Part shown: in pieces, positions 12,450-22,046 of the stretch
How positions within the stretch are numbered: position 1 is the first letter of the stretch
Layout: every line of letters starts with the position of its first letter
Source of the DNA: Chara braunii
Lineage: Eukaryota; Streptophyta; Charophyceae; Charales; Characeae
Length of the DNA: 33,254 bases
Reading direction: 5' to 3'
NCBI GenBank assembly: GCA_003427395.1
Contig: BFEA01000164.1
Coordinates: forward strand, 946,667-979,920
Position numbers and translations under genes: made by a program
The notes under the pieces: generated by a model
The model's database searches: none
Told to the model about the DNA's origin: nothing
What the model saw: only the letters and a program-made list of their open reading frames with translations

Positions 12450-14054
12450 TTATATGTTTGATTTGTGTTTTTTATATTCCAAGTCATGCGAATTTCCTTG
12501 TAAGAAATCATTTCGTACTTTCGATTTTATATCGAATGGTGTTTCTTGCTCTTCCAGGTACTCCTGGAATTTATTTCGGACGTCCGTGTCCCTGCAGTTT
12601 TGGATAAATGCAAGTATCGCGGCGCGGGTTATCCTCCATGGGTAATCCATGAGTCGGAGTTCCCGTTCGAACATGGCAATCACGGGCGGCAGATCCGCCG
12701 TCTCGTATGTGTTAGCTATCATTCGATGAAATGTTCTTGGTTCTTTCGGAACCCGCACTCCTGAAGTGCCGCAACGTCCTGAGAGAGAGAGCGCTTAATA
12801 ACCCCTCTTGGAGTGTTGCCTCATTTTTCAGTCGATGTGGACACTTCAAGAGGGGTTCGTTGATTGATTTTGTCACCCTTGTTTCCAGATATGTCCATTC
12901 CGTGTTCTCGTTGTTTGATGTGATTTCAAGTTTTAGAGATTGGTGGTAGCATGATTGAAACGATTTTAGACATTCCAACTCTTTCGTTTGGTCTTCTTTA
13001 CTTGCAATGATGATCATCATGACGTCGTCCACAAAACGCATACCGTGGATGAGTTTATTATCAACTCCAATCTGTGAGCACCACCTGTTCTCGTCGAACG
13101 CGCGCATACCATGTTTGCAATGGGCGGGCTAGAGCCCCTTCCCATTGGTACGCCCTTTACTTGGCGTAATAATGTTCCTTGTACTCTGAAGTATGCGTGT
13201 TTGATATCATAGTACAACAAATCCATTAGGTACTCGATTTTTACTTCTCTCCACCTGTAAGTTCCGTTTGCTTTTCCAAAGTTCATGTACTTTCTCCTCA
13301 TCTTGTAACATTAGTGGGTTTTCCGTTTCTTTTTTGCCATTTTTAGCATCCATTCCATGGCGTTTAAGATATGTGTATGGTCAAGATTCGAAAACATTTC
13401 GTTAACGTCATATGTGGAATGAATCATCGTAGCCATATCCCCGTATGTTTCTTTTGCTGTTTGATTGCATTTCTTCAGTTTAGGTAGTAGTTGGTTCGTT
13501 CCTTGTAGTGAGAAGCCCACTTTCAATGCTTCACATATGAAATTCATTGCCCTTGATAGTACTTTCGATGCTTTTCGGGAAGGCTCATTGTATGTTGGCA
13601 CGATTGGTCGTCGCCTGGTGACGTCCTTGTTTTTTGGAATTGTGTACGTATTACCGTATGATCCTTTTTCATCCCATTCTGCGATTTTTCTCAACCCATA
13701 TCCATGATACGTGTTTTTAGCCAATTGAATGATCTCAGACTCAGTTCGTTGTATGATTTCGTAGTGTTCTGACTCCAGAAAGAACTTGCGTGTATTTTCG
13801 CACCAGGTTTTAGGACATTCCACAAACGTTTCCCGAGGATTTCTATACAATGGTGAGAGGATAAATTTTGTCAATCTTTTCTTTACGTCCCATACTTCAG
13901 ATATGTCAAGAAAAAATTCTTCATCATTCTTCTTCTCGATGCACGTAGAGACATCAATTTTAATTTCTCTTTTCTTCCGTAGCGATGGTGGTATACTTGC
14001 AATGATAGTGATGATTGTCTTTCGAATTTCATCCTTTCCAATTCTTTCGTTCAT
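12450..14054 (-). pseudogene. Penelope-like reverse transcriptase (stop and frameshifts)
   Basis: Read from 14054, the sequence shows PLE-type RT blocks. These are IPKNKDVTRRRPIVPTYNEP (template-binding region), YDVNEMFSNLDHTHIL (first catalytic Asp block), KGVPMGRGSSPPIANM (the GxPMGxxxSPxxAN block) and MRFVDDVMMII (the xxDD active site, FVDD here). A TAA interrupts the frame at 13311, and the frame shifts near 13110 between the PIAN and FVDD blocks and again near 12750. The C-terminal part ends at 12450, only 60 bases before the pseudo-LTR. The protein would copy element RNA at a nicked target. No GIY-YIG domain follows, so the C-terminal endonuclease of classical PLEs is absent. Confidence 0.85.
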
Positions 14055-14103
14055 ATGGGGTACTTTTTTGCATTCCGCAAGAGCTGATTATCTGTGATTT
14101 CAC

Positions 14104-14694
14104 TTAATCTGCAGCAATGTGGTTTTCAATTTTTGGAAGCTGGGAAACTGCACAATTACAGTTCGGTGCTTGTGTAAGCACCTGCCTGTGATTGTGTAAC
14201 ATTTTCCCGATTGTCTTTGATTTTTTAAACATTACATGCATTCGAGCTGTCATATCCTTTCCCAAATTGTTATTACTAACGTTTTCTAGGATTGTTTTGG
14301 TTGCTGTGTTTCTTACTTGCTTCAGATTAATGCATGCAGCAAATGGAATCTTAAATATTAGCCTTCTCTTGATATTGAACGCAAACTTCTTTTTTGAAAT
14401 CGGTGTGAAAATGCCTTTAATTGTTCCTTTTTGCTTCTTCCCGGTAATCGATCCCACCTTCGACAAAAGAGTAAGTATCTCATCCAACGACATTTTATAA
14501 AGTTCCTTCCGTCTCGATGGTGCCCTCAAGCAGTTAATCAGAATATTTGTATGTTTGTTCGTTTTCGGTCCCGTTTGCACCAGTTGAATCACACAGAAGG
14601 TACATCCATTTTCGATTCGTTGTCTGCATTCTTTTAGCTGGAACTTTGTGTTTTCAATTTCAATTATTGTCGATCCGAATGTTCGTTTAATCAC
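14104..14694 (-). pseudogene. Penelope-like ORF, linker between endonuclease and RT
   Basis: About 196 codons continue the GIY-YIG frame after one TAG at 14731. The segment is Lys/Arg-rich and holds RIENGCTFCVIQL (CX2C), the helix-like SLDEILTLLSKVGSI and, near its end, APNCNCAVSQLPKIENHIAA. A Cys-x-Cys followed by a His segment just upstream of the RT fingers is usual in PLE RTs and their relatives. The frame then breaks at 14104, and the LSEITDNQLLRN block that should follow lies in another frame. It is probably part of one long ancestral polyprotein. Confidence 0.7.
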
Positions 14695-14730
14695 TTTCCA
14701 TTTTTCATTCCATAACTTTCCAACTATGCA

Positions 14731-15186
14731 CTAAATCATTGCTTTCGGCTGTAGTATTGATGTTGACTTCGTAGTGTAACCCGATCGAACTGATTTAAAC
14801 AAAATAGGTATATTTTGATTAACCTCTTTGTTTCTGCTCTTCTTCCCTTTTCCTCTTCTTCGTCTTTTTTTCTTTCGAGTCTTTCTGCCTTTTCCCCTTG
14901 TATTCAGGAATGGATTCAGTTTCTTAATTAGGGTTGTTTCCATTTTTGTCACTTCTGATCTCACTCCCGTCCAAATGGGTATCAGAACATACTTTTCCCA
15001 ACCAAATTTGCGCAGCCAACTGTATAATTTACGCTGTGCTTCTCTATTCGAATTTCTGGCAAGGTTTATGTGTTCCGTCCATCTCTTGTTGGGCTGTCTT
15101 CCTGTCTTCCCCACGTACATATGTCTACACCAAGGTGAAACGAGAACATACACACTATACGATGATGTAAGTAGCGTATCAACTGT
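14731..15186 (-). pseudogene. GIY-YIG endonuclease domain, N-terminal to the RT
   Basis: The domain shows YVLVSPWC and MYVGKTGR (the GIY and YIG strands, here YVL and YVG). Then come NKRWTEHINLAR with the conserved Arg and His, KYVLIPIW, the METTLIKKLNPFLN block with the metal-binding Glu, and the closing Asn. All key positions of a GIY-YIG nuclease are present over about 95 residues. A Lys/Arg-rich tail follows to a TAG at 14731, after which the same frame continues. The start is unclear. The coding sense extends upstream of the first Met at 15153 (SYSVYVLVS), so a start nearer 15190 is likely. The domain would nick target DNA for target-primed reverse transcription. Confidence 0.85.
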
Positions 15187-15400
15187 ATGAGTCTGCGCTA
15201 CCAGAGATCAACTAGTCGGCCTGCCCATGGTATCTGTCCGTCCAATGATAGTGAGATAAATAGAAGTCTGTACCTTCTATTGTATGCGTGACATTCGCTA
15301 ATTCTCCCTGTACTAACTAGTTGCTCAATCTTAGTTGATAATCTGTGTATCTGTTCCCACTTCTGTGCCGTGGTGAGGTTGCCTGATGTTGAGGTGTCTT

Positions 15401-16768
15401 CTACCTTCCCGACAGATCTTCGGCGCTCGAAGATGTGTCGGATGAGTCATACTCATCACTCCCGCTTGATCCTGAACTGGGGCTCTCGTAATTGTCTTCA
15501 TGTGTGTCGTCGTCAGTTGTGTTGGACACTCTAATGTTGTCTGGATCTGGCGTGATCCGTGTTTCAAGATCAGAATCCCGGTTGAAGTCTCGCCCCTTGT
15601 AGGCGATCAATCCCGGAACCTGCCTCGATGCTGAGATCGCTTGCGGCTTGTCCTTGTACCTGATGTCGTGCATCTTGTATAGATCTTTCCGATCCATGTA
15701 GTGAAGACGAAGGAGCTGAGTGTCCGTCATTGGTTCCACTCCGAAATTAATACTCCGCTTTGCCTTTGACTTAGCTGCAGACACCTTCCGCTTGATCTTC
15801 GTTCGTCCCTTCTTGGGGTGTGGAGGGATTATGCGTCCCAATGTGCTTCTGTTTGGTGCACTTTTGCTTGGCATACTCCGGCTCGGGATGCTGCGGCTGC
15901 CATGTACTGAAGCTGGTAGTCCAGCCATTGTCCCTGCATATCCGTTCGGATGAACTGAAGATGAGACAATCGGAGTGCAGGTACAAGTTGGTTCATTGAT
16001 CTTTTGTAACGTGCCCTTCACGGCCACCAGATCATACTTGAGTAGCTTCAGGTCGTTGACATCCTTCTGCACCTCCGATACCATCTTCTCTACTTTGTCT
16101 TTCGCAACTGCCTTCTTCTGACCGGCCGCGCTTGGACCAGCTTGATTTTGTCCTCCTTGGTTTGTCTCTGTTGGCTTCAGTGCTTTATCAATGATGGATT
16201 TAAGCGCGTTCGGAGTTAGCTCAGCCTTCTTTGCTGTGTCTTCCTTGTCTGGAGGAGCTATCTTCTTTTCACCTAGTTTCAGAGTGAGTTGCTCGAGTGT
16301 CTTGAGAACCTTGTCCATCTCTCGGCGGAGTTTGAAGATCTCCTCCTTCAGATCCGCCGTAAACCACACTCGATTTCCTGGTGGGGGGAAATCATTCCAT
16401 CTTTGCTCCCACAATGGTCTTGAAAATCGCCTTGGAGATTCTGACTCCACCCTTCTTCTTCTCGCCGATGGTGATCTTGACTTATGTCTTCTATCCCTCG
16501 GAGTTCTTGATCTCCGCCGTAAACCACACTCGATGTGCGCCGCCTCCTGTCCGACGATGATCGCGAACGCGCCATCTTCCTTGAAGTTTGGGAACGTCAG
16601 GTAGGCAGCCTTCGTACTTGTAATTGGGACAAATCCACAATATGTCGGTGATCGTCTACAGTTACCACAAATTATGTGAAGCAGAATCTCCAAAAAATAT
16701 ATACGCTGATAAATCTCCACGCTACAGTACTCTCCAATAAATCGCCAATCACGAGCACATGAAAGCAA
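15401..16768 (-). CDS. Unknown SR-rich, coiled-coil protein (possible PLE ORF1)
   Basis: This is an uninterrupted 455-codon frame, the longest in the window, inside the Penelope-like element and upstream of GIY-YIG. I do not recognise the family. Residues ~34-44 hold a CGNC...C cysteine cluster. Residues 84-106 are Arg/Ser-rich with RSRTP and SRSPS words, like SR splicing factors. Residues ~130-165 and ~215-255 look like charged coiled coils (LKEEIFKLRREMDKVL; VEKMVSEVQKDVNDLKLL). A basic Ser/Pro/Lys tract follows, and the last ~45 residues are Ser/Asp/Glu-rich. The layout resembles nucleic-acid-binding ORF1 proteins of other retroelements. It could instead be a captured host exon. The start is the first ATG and the true one may lie further in. 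Confidence 0.6.
   Translation of the reverse strand: MLSCARDWRFIGEYCSVEIYQRIYFLEILLHIICGNCRRSPTYCGFVPITSTKAAYLTFPNFKEDGAFAIIVGQEAAHIECGLRRRSRTPRDRRHKSRSPSARRRRVESESPRRFSRPLWEQRWNDFPPPGNRVWFTADLKEEIFKLRREMDKVLKTLEQLTLKLGEKKIAPPDKEDTAKKAELTPNALKSIIDKALKPTETNQGGQNQAGPSAAGQKKAVAKDKVEKMVSEVQKDVNDLKLLKYDLVAVKGTLQKINEPTCTCTPIVSSSVHPNGYAGTMAGLPASVHGSRSIPSRSMPSKSAPNRSTLGRIIPPHPKKGRTKIKRKVSAAKSKAKRSINFGVEPMTDTQLLRLHYMDRKDLYKMHDIRYKDKPQAISASRQVPGLIAYKGRDFNRDSDLETRITPDPDNIRVSNTTDDDTHEDNYESPSSGSSGSDEYDSSDTSSSAEDLSGR
16354..16534. repeat. 21-bp perfect direct repeat inside the SR-rich ORF
   Basis: CCGCCGTAAACCACACTCGAT occurs at 16354-16374 and again at 16514-16534, a step of 160 bases. The two copies are read in different frames of the same ORF (IECGLRR versus RVWFTADL), because 160 is not a multiple of three. 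The interval between them encodes the SR-rich segment. Confidence 0.9.
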
Positions 16769-16898
16769 GAGTGAAAGAGATTACAGATGATGAGATAGAG
16801 ATAAAGGAAGTGATGGCAGAATAGATGAGTGTTCAGGTCTACTCAGTGCCGATCAGTACGGGTACCGCCCGCAAGTTCTAAGCATCGTGCATGGAGAT

Positions 16899-17466
16899 AA
16901 ACACTTGCAAATGTAGACAAAACGTGCGAGGTTTTGCTTTCGCAGCATACACGTAATGTCCATGGCATGCGACCAAGTTGCGATTACCCTTCTACCTCAC
17001 TGCTCAGGTAATCCTTCCAGCCACTATCCTCAGTACGTTCCCAGTACTTTCTCACCACTTTCCCTATCCTTGCAGTGTACTCATCATCCATCCTCAGGAT
17101 CTCCCGCAGTCGTTCTCTGTGTTGCCTCTGTTGCCGTCGATTTCCAACATGCTTTCAATCCGGAGCTGTTTCCATCATATCTAATCATACCGTGCGTGCT
17201 ACTCCCGTATTCTATTCTCCGCCGGAGGTCCGTCTCGCTCTGATACTCGCTTATAACTCCGCTGTCTTTTGATACTGACTTGTTTTTGGTCGTCATTTGT
17301 TGTTCTGTTCTTCCTTCACGTCCAGGTAAGTACGTTCCTTCCTTGGTCGGTTTGTTTCCTATGCTTTACGTCTTTGGTTTTCTATCCGCTTCGTATGTTG
17401 GGAAATGTAAGCGACATTTTTATGTCGTTATATCTGCAGAAATTCTGTGATATTCTGGAGTACTTT
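16899..17466 (-). repeat. Pseudo-LTR, 5' copy of the Penelope-like element
   Basis: Direct repeat of 11824-12390 at an offset of about 5,075 bases, with similar length and the same orientation. In minus orientation it precedes all the coding parts, so the element promoter would be expected here. The CAGGTAAGTAC donor-like word on the plus strand (about 17323) is shared with the other copy. Inner and outer borders were set where the two copies stop matching. Confidence 0.85.
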
Positions 17467-18375
17467 AGGTCGTTGTATCATGTGTTTGGTTTTCCATCGC
17501 GCGTGTGCTGAAGTGTGTACGCATTGCGACCTGAGATGTTGGTTTGAAGTCTGGGCTCATTGCTCCTGTGACTCCGCTTTCCATTTTCTTGTACTCCACT
17601 TCTCGTCAGAGAGGGAAATGTGTCACAACCTTTCTTTCTCTCTCTCTTTTGTTTTTTTGGGTACTGGTCTGTCCTTTTCTTCCTCTGTCTCCACTTCTCG
17701 TCAAAGAGGGAAATGTGCCACAACAAGGCAACGTATCTTTCTCTCTCTTTTGTTGCCCTTTTCATTTTTTTTTTGTTTTTTTTGGGTGCTGGTCTGTCCT
17801 TTTCTTCCGCTGTTTCTCTTCCGCCCTTAGTCAGATTTAAGGGAATCACATGTCCGTTGCAGTGGTCACGACGACTATGCTTGGAAAACATGGACCTGGT
17901 CATAAACATAGCCGCGAGGCAGTTCCTTATATTCTACGATTGGGCGTTAGGCCTGGCAAGCTGGTTCAGGCAGTGCCGTCCGCCAATCAGTGCAGGTTCT
18001 TGGAGAGAAGCTTGCAGAAATGGGTGGTTTGGACATACCTCTCGACTTGTTAGCTGTATCCAGTTCATAGGAGAGGACTCTGTCCCCCTTTCTTCTGTGC
18101 TAGTTGATATATTGATAAAAGGTGGCATTTGTCGGTTGGGTAGCGATGCATGGGGGTACGGAAGTTTGATGTGGGTTTTCTTGATATGTTCCTCCTCTTC
18201 TTATCCCATCGTTTTGTCTCTTTGTGTATGGTTTGGGTTATGATTGCCCGGTGATTGACGGGTTGGTCAGGAGCACAGGCTGAGGAGCGGGGATCACAGG
18301 CAGGGAACCTATGGTGGAGGAGGGAAAAGAGGGGCCCGAGGGGGATGGGGGGGAAAAATTTGGGAGAAAGGCAAG
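17467..18375. other. Spacer between Penelope-like and gypsy elements, with an imperfect tandem duplication
   Basis: At about 17596-17815 a ~95-bp unit (CCACTTCTCGTCAGAGAGGG ... GGTCTGTCCTTTTCTTCC) is repeated once. The second copy is lengthened by a short insertion and longer T runs. The open frame 17620-18243 (+) starts within this Y-rich repeat and shows no domain, so I do not call a gene. From 18250 to 18375 the DNA is purine-rich with G runs. Nothing else is supported. Confidence 0.6.
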
Positions 18376-18846
18376 TGCAAGGAATATGTGTGGGAATGAT
18401 ATACAGAAAACCAAGTTGCGAAATCACACAGATGTCCAAGTAGTCGTGTACAAGCAGAGAGCACATATGCACCGAGATTCATCCAAATAAGAGCAATACA
18501 ATGAAGTACTTAGCCAACGTTCAAGCCCTCAGGCCACACCAACACAGTATCCAAAGTCGCTCCTCTCTGTCTGGCGCCTAGTGCGGAGTCGACACTACTC
18601 GACTATCCTACCTACATCAGCATTCTCGCAACAGGCTCACTTCGACTCTCGAAGACCAATGTACATGACGTCAACACCGTAGCCGACCTCTCTCATGTAC
18701 CAGGTACGCATCTCGTTTCCCCTCATCAGACCCAATCCACCCACACTCGCCTCCTTCCTGAAGACCACCGATCCCCTAGAACCCTGCAGCCCGACTATGG
18801 CTGCTTGCGCTCCGCTGCCCAGCAACACCCCTCTTCACCACAGACG
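18376..18846 (-). repeat. 3' LTR of gypsy element 1 (minimum extent)
   Basis: TGCAAGGAATATG... at 18376 matches the copy that starts at 23369-23371 and can be followed to ACAGACG at 18846, where the other copy is cut by element 2. The true right end must lie beyond 18846 but cannot be set, because the partner is missing. The start TG agrees with the TG/CA rule for LTR ends. Confidence 0.8.
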
Positions 18847-19509
18847 TGCCCGCACACGCTCTGACCTCAGCACAACACGCAGCCTCTAACACAGCAACGC
18901 AACAGCGTGACCGCATTGCCTGCGTGGGCTAGAATGCCTGCCCCTGGCTGCCCTCCTTCCTATATGGAATTGGCAGCCCCTGCTTTGCTGCGTGTGGCCT
19001 GGGTGGGAAGCTTCCAGTAGCTTCCGGTCGGGCCCCAGTAATTGCGCCCAGGCCCAATTGCTACAGTTGAGGGCTTGGGCCCTTTACAGTTGGGCACGGC
19101 CTGAGTCTTCGGACTTGGGCCGTTTGCTGCATTTGCACAGGACCTAGGGTATGTACATCGACAATGCTGCTTTTGCGTAGGCTTGTGGCCACTTCGTGAT
19201 GTATCGGCCCTGCATTGTGTGCATGTGTCCAGGCGCAACTGCCATGGCCAGGGCCAAACTGTTCGACACAACTTAGGGAGGCTCACACGTCCATTCAACC
19301 AACTGGCGGGCTGCAACAGCCTGAGTACCAACGTATGAAAAATGACAAATTTTGGCCTCTGGTGATTATTCAGGCCCGCCTTCGCGTAGGGCGGGCGCTT
19401 GGCTTGCTGGGGCCCTCTGCCCAGAACATGTGCATGTTTGATAAGGGGCCCACGAGGGCTCATTCCTCGCATTCCATCCCCCTTAGCTTCGAAAGTCCGC
19501 TGAGATGCC
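18847..19509. other. Remainder of 3' LTR and 3' noncoding DNA of element 1
   Basis: This lies between the pol stop and the mapped LTR. It is rich in GGGCC and TTGGGCC words. A pyrimidine tract on the plus strand (CCCTCCTTCC near 18950) is a possible polypurine tract on the element's sense strand. The 170-codon open frame at 19472-18960 shows no domain and is probably chance. Confidence 0.45.
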
Positions 19510-19659
19510 TCATGCTGGTGCCTTCCCCTTCAATCTTCTTTCATACTCGGCCACTATCTGAGGAGCTGTCTTGACAAGTTCCTCCTTTGTAAACCATCGA
19601 TCTTCCTTAGGCTCAGTATGATGCCTGAACTGCACTCTGTACACTCTCACAGGTTTAGG

Positions 19660-19693
19660 CGGTCTACCCTTGCCGACGGTCTACCCCTGCCAG
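19660..19693. repeat. 17-bp tandem duplication
   Basis: CGGTCTACCCTTGCCGA at 19660-19676 is followed at once by a copy with few differences at 19677-19693. Seventeen bases shift the pol frame, so the chromodomain-like tail is out of frame with the FHASKLAPF segment. Confidence 0.85.
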
Positions 19694-19827
19694 CTGGCTT
19701 GGGAACAGGCATGTCTCTGTGCTGCAGGATATCGTTGACGTCCACGTGACCATCCATGGTTGGGGGCAGCATAGATCTCCTTGATGGGAACTGTTTTGTC
19801 TCAGCAAAAGGTGCAAGCTTTGAGGCG

Positions 19828-19963
19828 TGAAACACAGGGCAAGTGCATAGGTGACCAGGGATACGAATTACGTACGAGGGACCATCCTCTAGGCTTGAAA
19901 CACAAGGTAAGTGCGTAGGTGACCAGGGATATGAATTAAGTACAGGGGACCATCCTCTTCACT
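19828..19963. repeat. 68-bp tandem duplication in the pol remnant of element 1
   Basis: Two adjacent 68-base units start with TGAAACACAGGGCAAGTGC at 19828 and TGAAACACAAGGTAAGTGC at 19896. They differ at roughly ten sites, so the duplication is not recent. It repeats the segment encoding the integrase strand before FHASKL and breaks the frame. Confidence 0.85.
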
Positions 19964-20147
19964 ACCCACAATATCCAAGACTTCCCAGAGACCGAAATAC
20001 TGAGGCATGAGTTTTCTAGGGTTGCCGAATTCGTGTCCCAACTCACTAGCCTTGACCCAGACACGTTCCCTTACCTACTACGTGGACTGTCGGCGAGGCT
20101 TGTTCTCAGAAGCAATCATTGCTTCTTGAGATTTATCCTCACCGACA

Positions 20148-21045
20148 CTGGTACCGTTCTCAACCAAGTGTCGAGAGCCTTATCCTTCTTATCTCCTGAG
20201 AAGGTTGAGGGTGGTTTTAATGGGGTCTTTGGGTACCAAGGCTGTTGCTGTCCCACTGGTCGGATAGGTGGCGGTTGTGGTGTAGCTCCAGCCGCTGGAC
20301 CAGGAGATGAAGAAGCAGCAGTCTGTGCTGCTGCTGCTGATGTACTGCTTGGTGTGGTACCAGACTGAGGCGGATACGGGCCTGTCATCGCTGAGATTGG
20401 CAGCAATGGCAAAATTGCTGGCCCGACTCCTGGCCTGTGCATGGCATTCAGGATCTGGTCCAGGGTGTCCTGGATAGCGTACAGTTTACTGTCCATGTAT
20501 GCGTGTATGGGCAGGATGCTCTCCTTGAGAATCCTTGTCGTGTTGTCAAGGGCCAAGTCATCTAACCCCTCTAACGCAGCCTTGTCTGCCTTTCTTCCCT
20601 CGAGTTTGACACTTCTATTTCTCATTTCATTCTCCCTTTCAATACCCTTTTTAAGTTCCTCTAGCCTCAAGCGGATTCTCTCTACCTGCTAGAGCTCCAT
20701 CTGCTCCCGGGTGCGTGGAGGCGGCGAGATGAACTGCGAGCCCTGCATCTTACTAGTGCCAGCTTCTGATGTACTGGAGATGGACTGCGAGCTGGTCTGC
20801 TGACCAGACGAGGTTGCTGCAGACGTAGCCATTGCTACTGCGCTAGCTTCTGCTGCCGCCAACGTCCTCTCTACAACTGCTACTGCTTCCTTGACACTCT
20901 CAAGATTGCGGGCCCTTGCTTCGGCCCTTAGCCTTTTTTCTTCTCTTGGTAACAGGACTTGGAACACTATAGGTATGCTAAGCGTATCACGCCTAGTCTG
21001 CCTTCGATCGTCAGTTGAACCTTCACCACCCTCTGATCCACTCAT
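20148..21045 (-). pseudogene. Element 1 gag, one nonsense codon, 3' part deleted
   Basis: A single frame runs from the ATG at 21045 (MSGSEGGEGSTDD) to the deletion joint near 20148, interrupted only by a TAG at 20689-20691. The N-terminal half is Ala/Ser-rich with helix-forming RLRAEARARNLESVKEAVAV. Then come a charged coiled-coil-like LEELKKGIERENEMRN, a Pro/Ser/Ala linker and PPSTFSGDKKDKALDTWLRT, the start of the capsid-like region seen in Ty3/gypsy gags (PxFxGxxKxxxxxTWL). The zinc knuckle is lost with the deletion. The joint lies within about ten bases of GGTACCAGTG. Confidence 0.82.
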
Positions 21046-21897
21046 CGGCTAGGCAGACGCTGTCTGCACTAGAATCCATTTTGGGACCTACCGCAACATG
21101 CGTCTGACCGGTTTTAGAAAACAAATAAAATTAGAACAAATATCCGGCGAGTTACCTAGACTACCATTCAAGCGGTATCAACAACATTTACACAGGCTGT
21201 ACACATAATCTAAACCACTTACAAAAGCTTTGAAAAGATCTGACTATGGTAGAACATTACAGTTCTTATCTAGGCTGGCTGTGAGGTGTTAGCAGTCTGT
21301 CAACCAACTAATCGAAGTAAAATAAACTACGTGAGCAGATGTGTGCACAATGGGTATGGTTGTGTCTGAACAGTCTCAATTGGAATCTTCCTCCCGTGTA
21401 TCCAATGTGCCTGTAGGCATTATCAAGCGCCGGTGTCTAAGGTGTGCATTAGCGTCCCACCCCTGTGCCCAAGGCATATGCTTATGACCAGAACTGCCCG
21501 TTGTTTATCCTTACGTGCAACGAGCCTTACGTCTGACTTATCTGGCTGATCAAGAGGCAGTTTAAGGACGGTCCTCAGGAATTATTTAACGTCGCAATTA
21601 GGACGACGATCACAACCAGTGGACAGATCAGACACCCACCATAAATATTTAAAGACGGTTTGGATAGCATCTGCAAAGGACGTGTATACCGCGTCAAACC
21701 CGGGGACACAACCATTCCGGTAGCATGATTTATGTTCTAGACAGTAATCTTGGAAAAGGTCTTATGAAGTGGGGGATGGGCAGCCTTCTGGATGGTAGTG
21801 TCCAAAGCCAACACTCTCCCACACACCACAAGCAACCCAGTCACACTCGCACTCACATCCGTGTTGGTTGAAGACCTTACTGATACCGACTGGGAGG

Positions 21898-21922
21898 ATC
21901 CAACTCACTATCTCAGTTGGAT
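21898..21922. other. Hairpin next to the tRNA-like sequence
   Basis: ATCCAACT and AGTTGGAT are perfect 8-bp inverted arms around a 9-base loop. In minus orientation the hairpin lies about 18 bases after the tRNA-like acceptor end. It could be part of a SINE body or a processing hairpin. A plus-strand reading, TATCTCAGTTGG, also resembles a tRNA A box. Confidence 0.6.
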
Positions 21923-21940
21923 AGCACCAAGAGTGTTACA

Positions 21941-22019
21941 GGCGACCGTGGGGATTGAACCCACAACCTCGTGAATGCCACTTGCGTGCCTAACCAATAA
22001 CCAATTGAGCTAGGACGCT
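21941..22019 (-). tRNA. Degenerate tRNA or tRNA-derived SINE head
   Basis: On the minus strand the acceptor is AGCGTCC, paired 5 of 7 with GGTCGCC. A perfect A box TAGCTCAATTGG is followed by a D-loop with a duplicated TTGGTTA. The T arm is complete: GTGGG-TTCAATC-CCCAC, including the B box GGTTCAATCC. The triplet in the anticodon position reads GGC in the loop GTGGCAT, but its stem has only about 3 of 5 pairs. The length is 79 bases. The weak stems and the odd D-loop argue for a tRNA pseudogene or the head of a SINE. It sits in the leader of gypsy element 1. No poly(A) or simple-repeat tail was found downstream. Confidence 0.6.
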
Positions 22020-22046
22020 GGATGGAGACTAGATTCTTCTATCACA

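Larger units (their letters stand above)
11824..17466 (-). mobile_element. Penelope-like element with N-terminal GIY-YIG (permuted type)
   Basis: A retroelement on the minus strand is bounded by direct repeats at 11824-12390 and 16899-17466, the pseudo-LTR arrangement typical of Penelope-like elements (PLEs). In transcription order it holds an SR-rich 455-codon ORF (16768-15401), a GIY-YIG endonuclease (about 15186-14731), a linker with a CNC motif (14694-14104) and a reverse transcriptase (14054-12450). Classical PLEs place GIY-YIG after the RT. An N-terminal position is the hallmark of the permuted Chlamys/Naiad clade described by Craig and colleagues (2021), which includes green algal members. 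This copy carries stops and frameshifts and is not autonomous. Confidence 0.82.
19510..20147 (-). pseudogene. Element 1 pol remnant: integrase C-terminus and chromodomain-like tail
   Basis: From the deletion joint the sequence reads SQEAMIASENKPRRQST, then, across frames, PQYFGLWEVLD (the GPF/Y-type block of gypsy integrases) and FHASKLAPF. It ends with the chromodomain-like RVQFRHH...EDRWFTKEEL and a TGA at 19510. The frame is disrupted by a 68-bp tandem duplication (19828-19963) and a 17-bp tandem duplication (19660-19693), neither a multiple of three. In intact elements this part binds DNA and directs integration to chromatin. The end matches element 2 (EDRWFTRKELLKTA), so the two elements are related. 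Confidence 0.82.

Noticed and set aside
17620-18243. 207-codon plus-strand frame
   Set aside because: It begins in a pyrimidine-rich tandem duplication. The Phe/Leu/Ser-rich start reflects the repeat and no family was recognised.
18960-19472. 170-codon minus-strand frame after the pol of element 1
   Set aside because: No domain, no matching frame in element 2, and it lies in the LTR/3' noncoding part.
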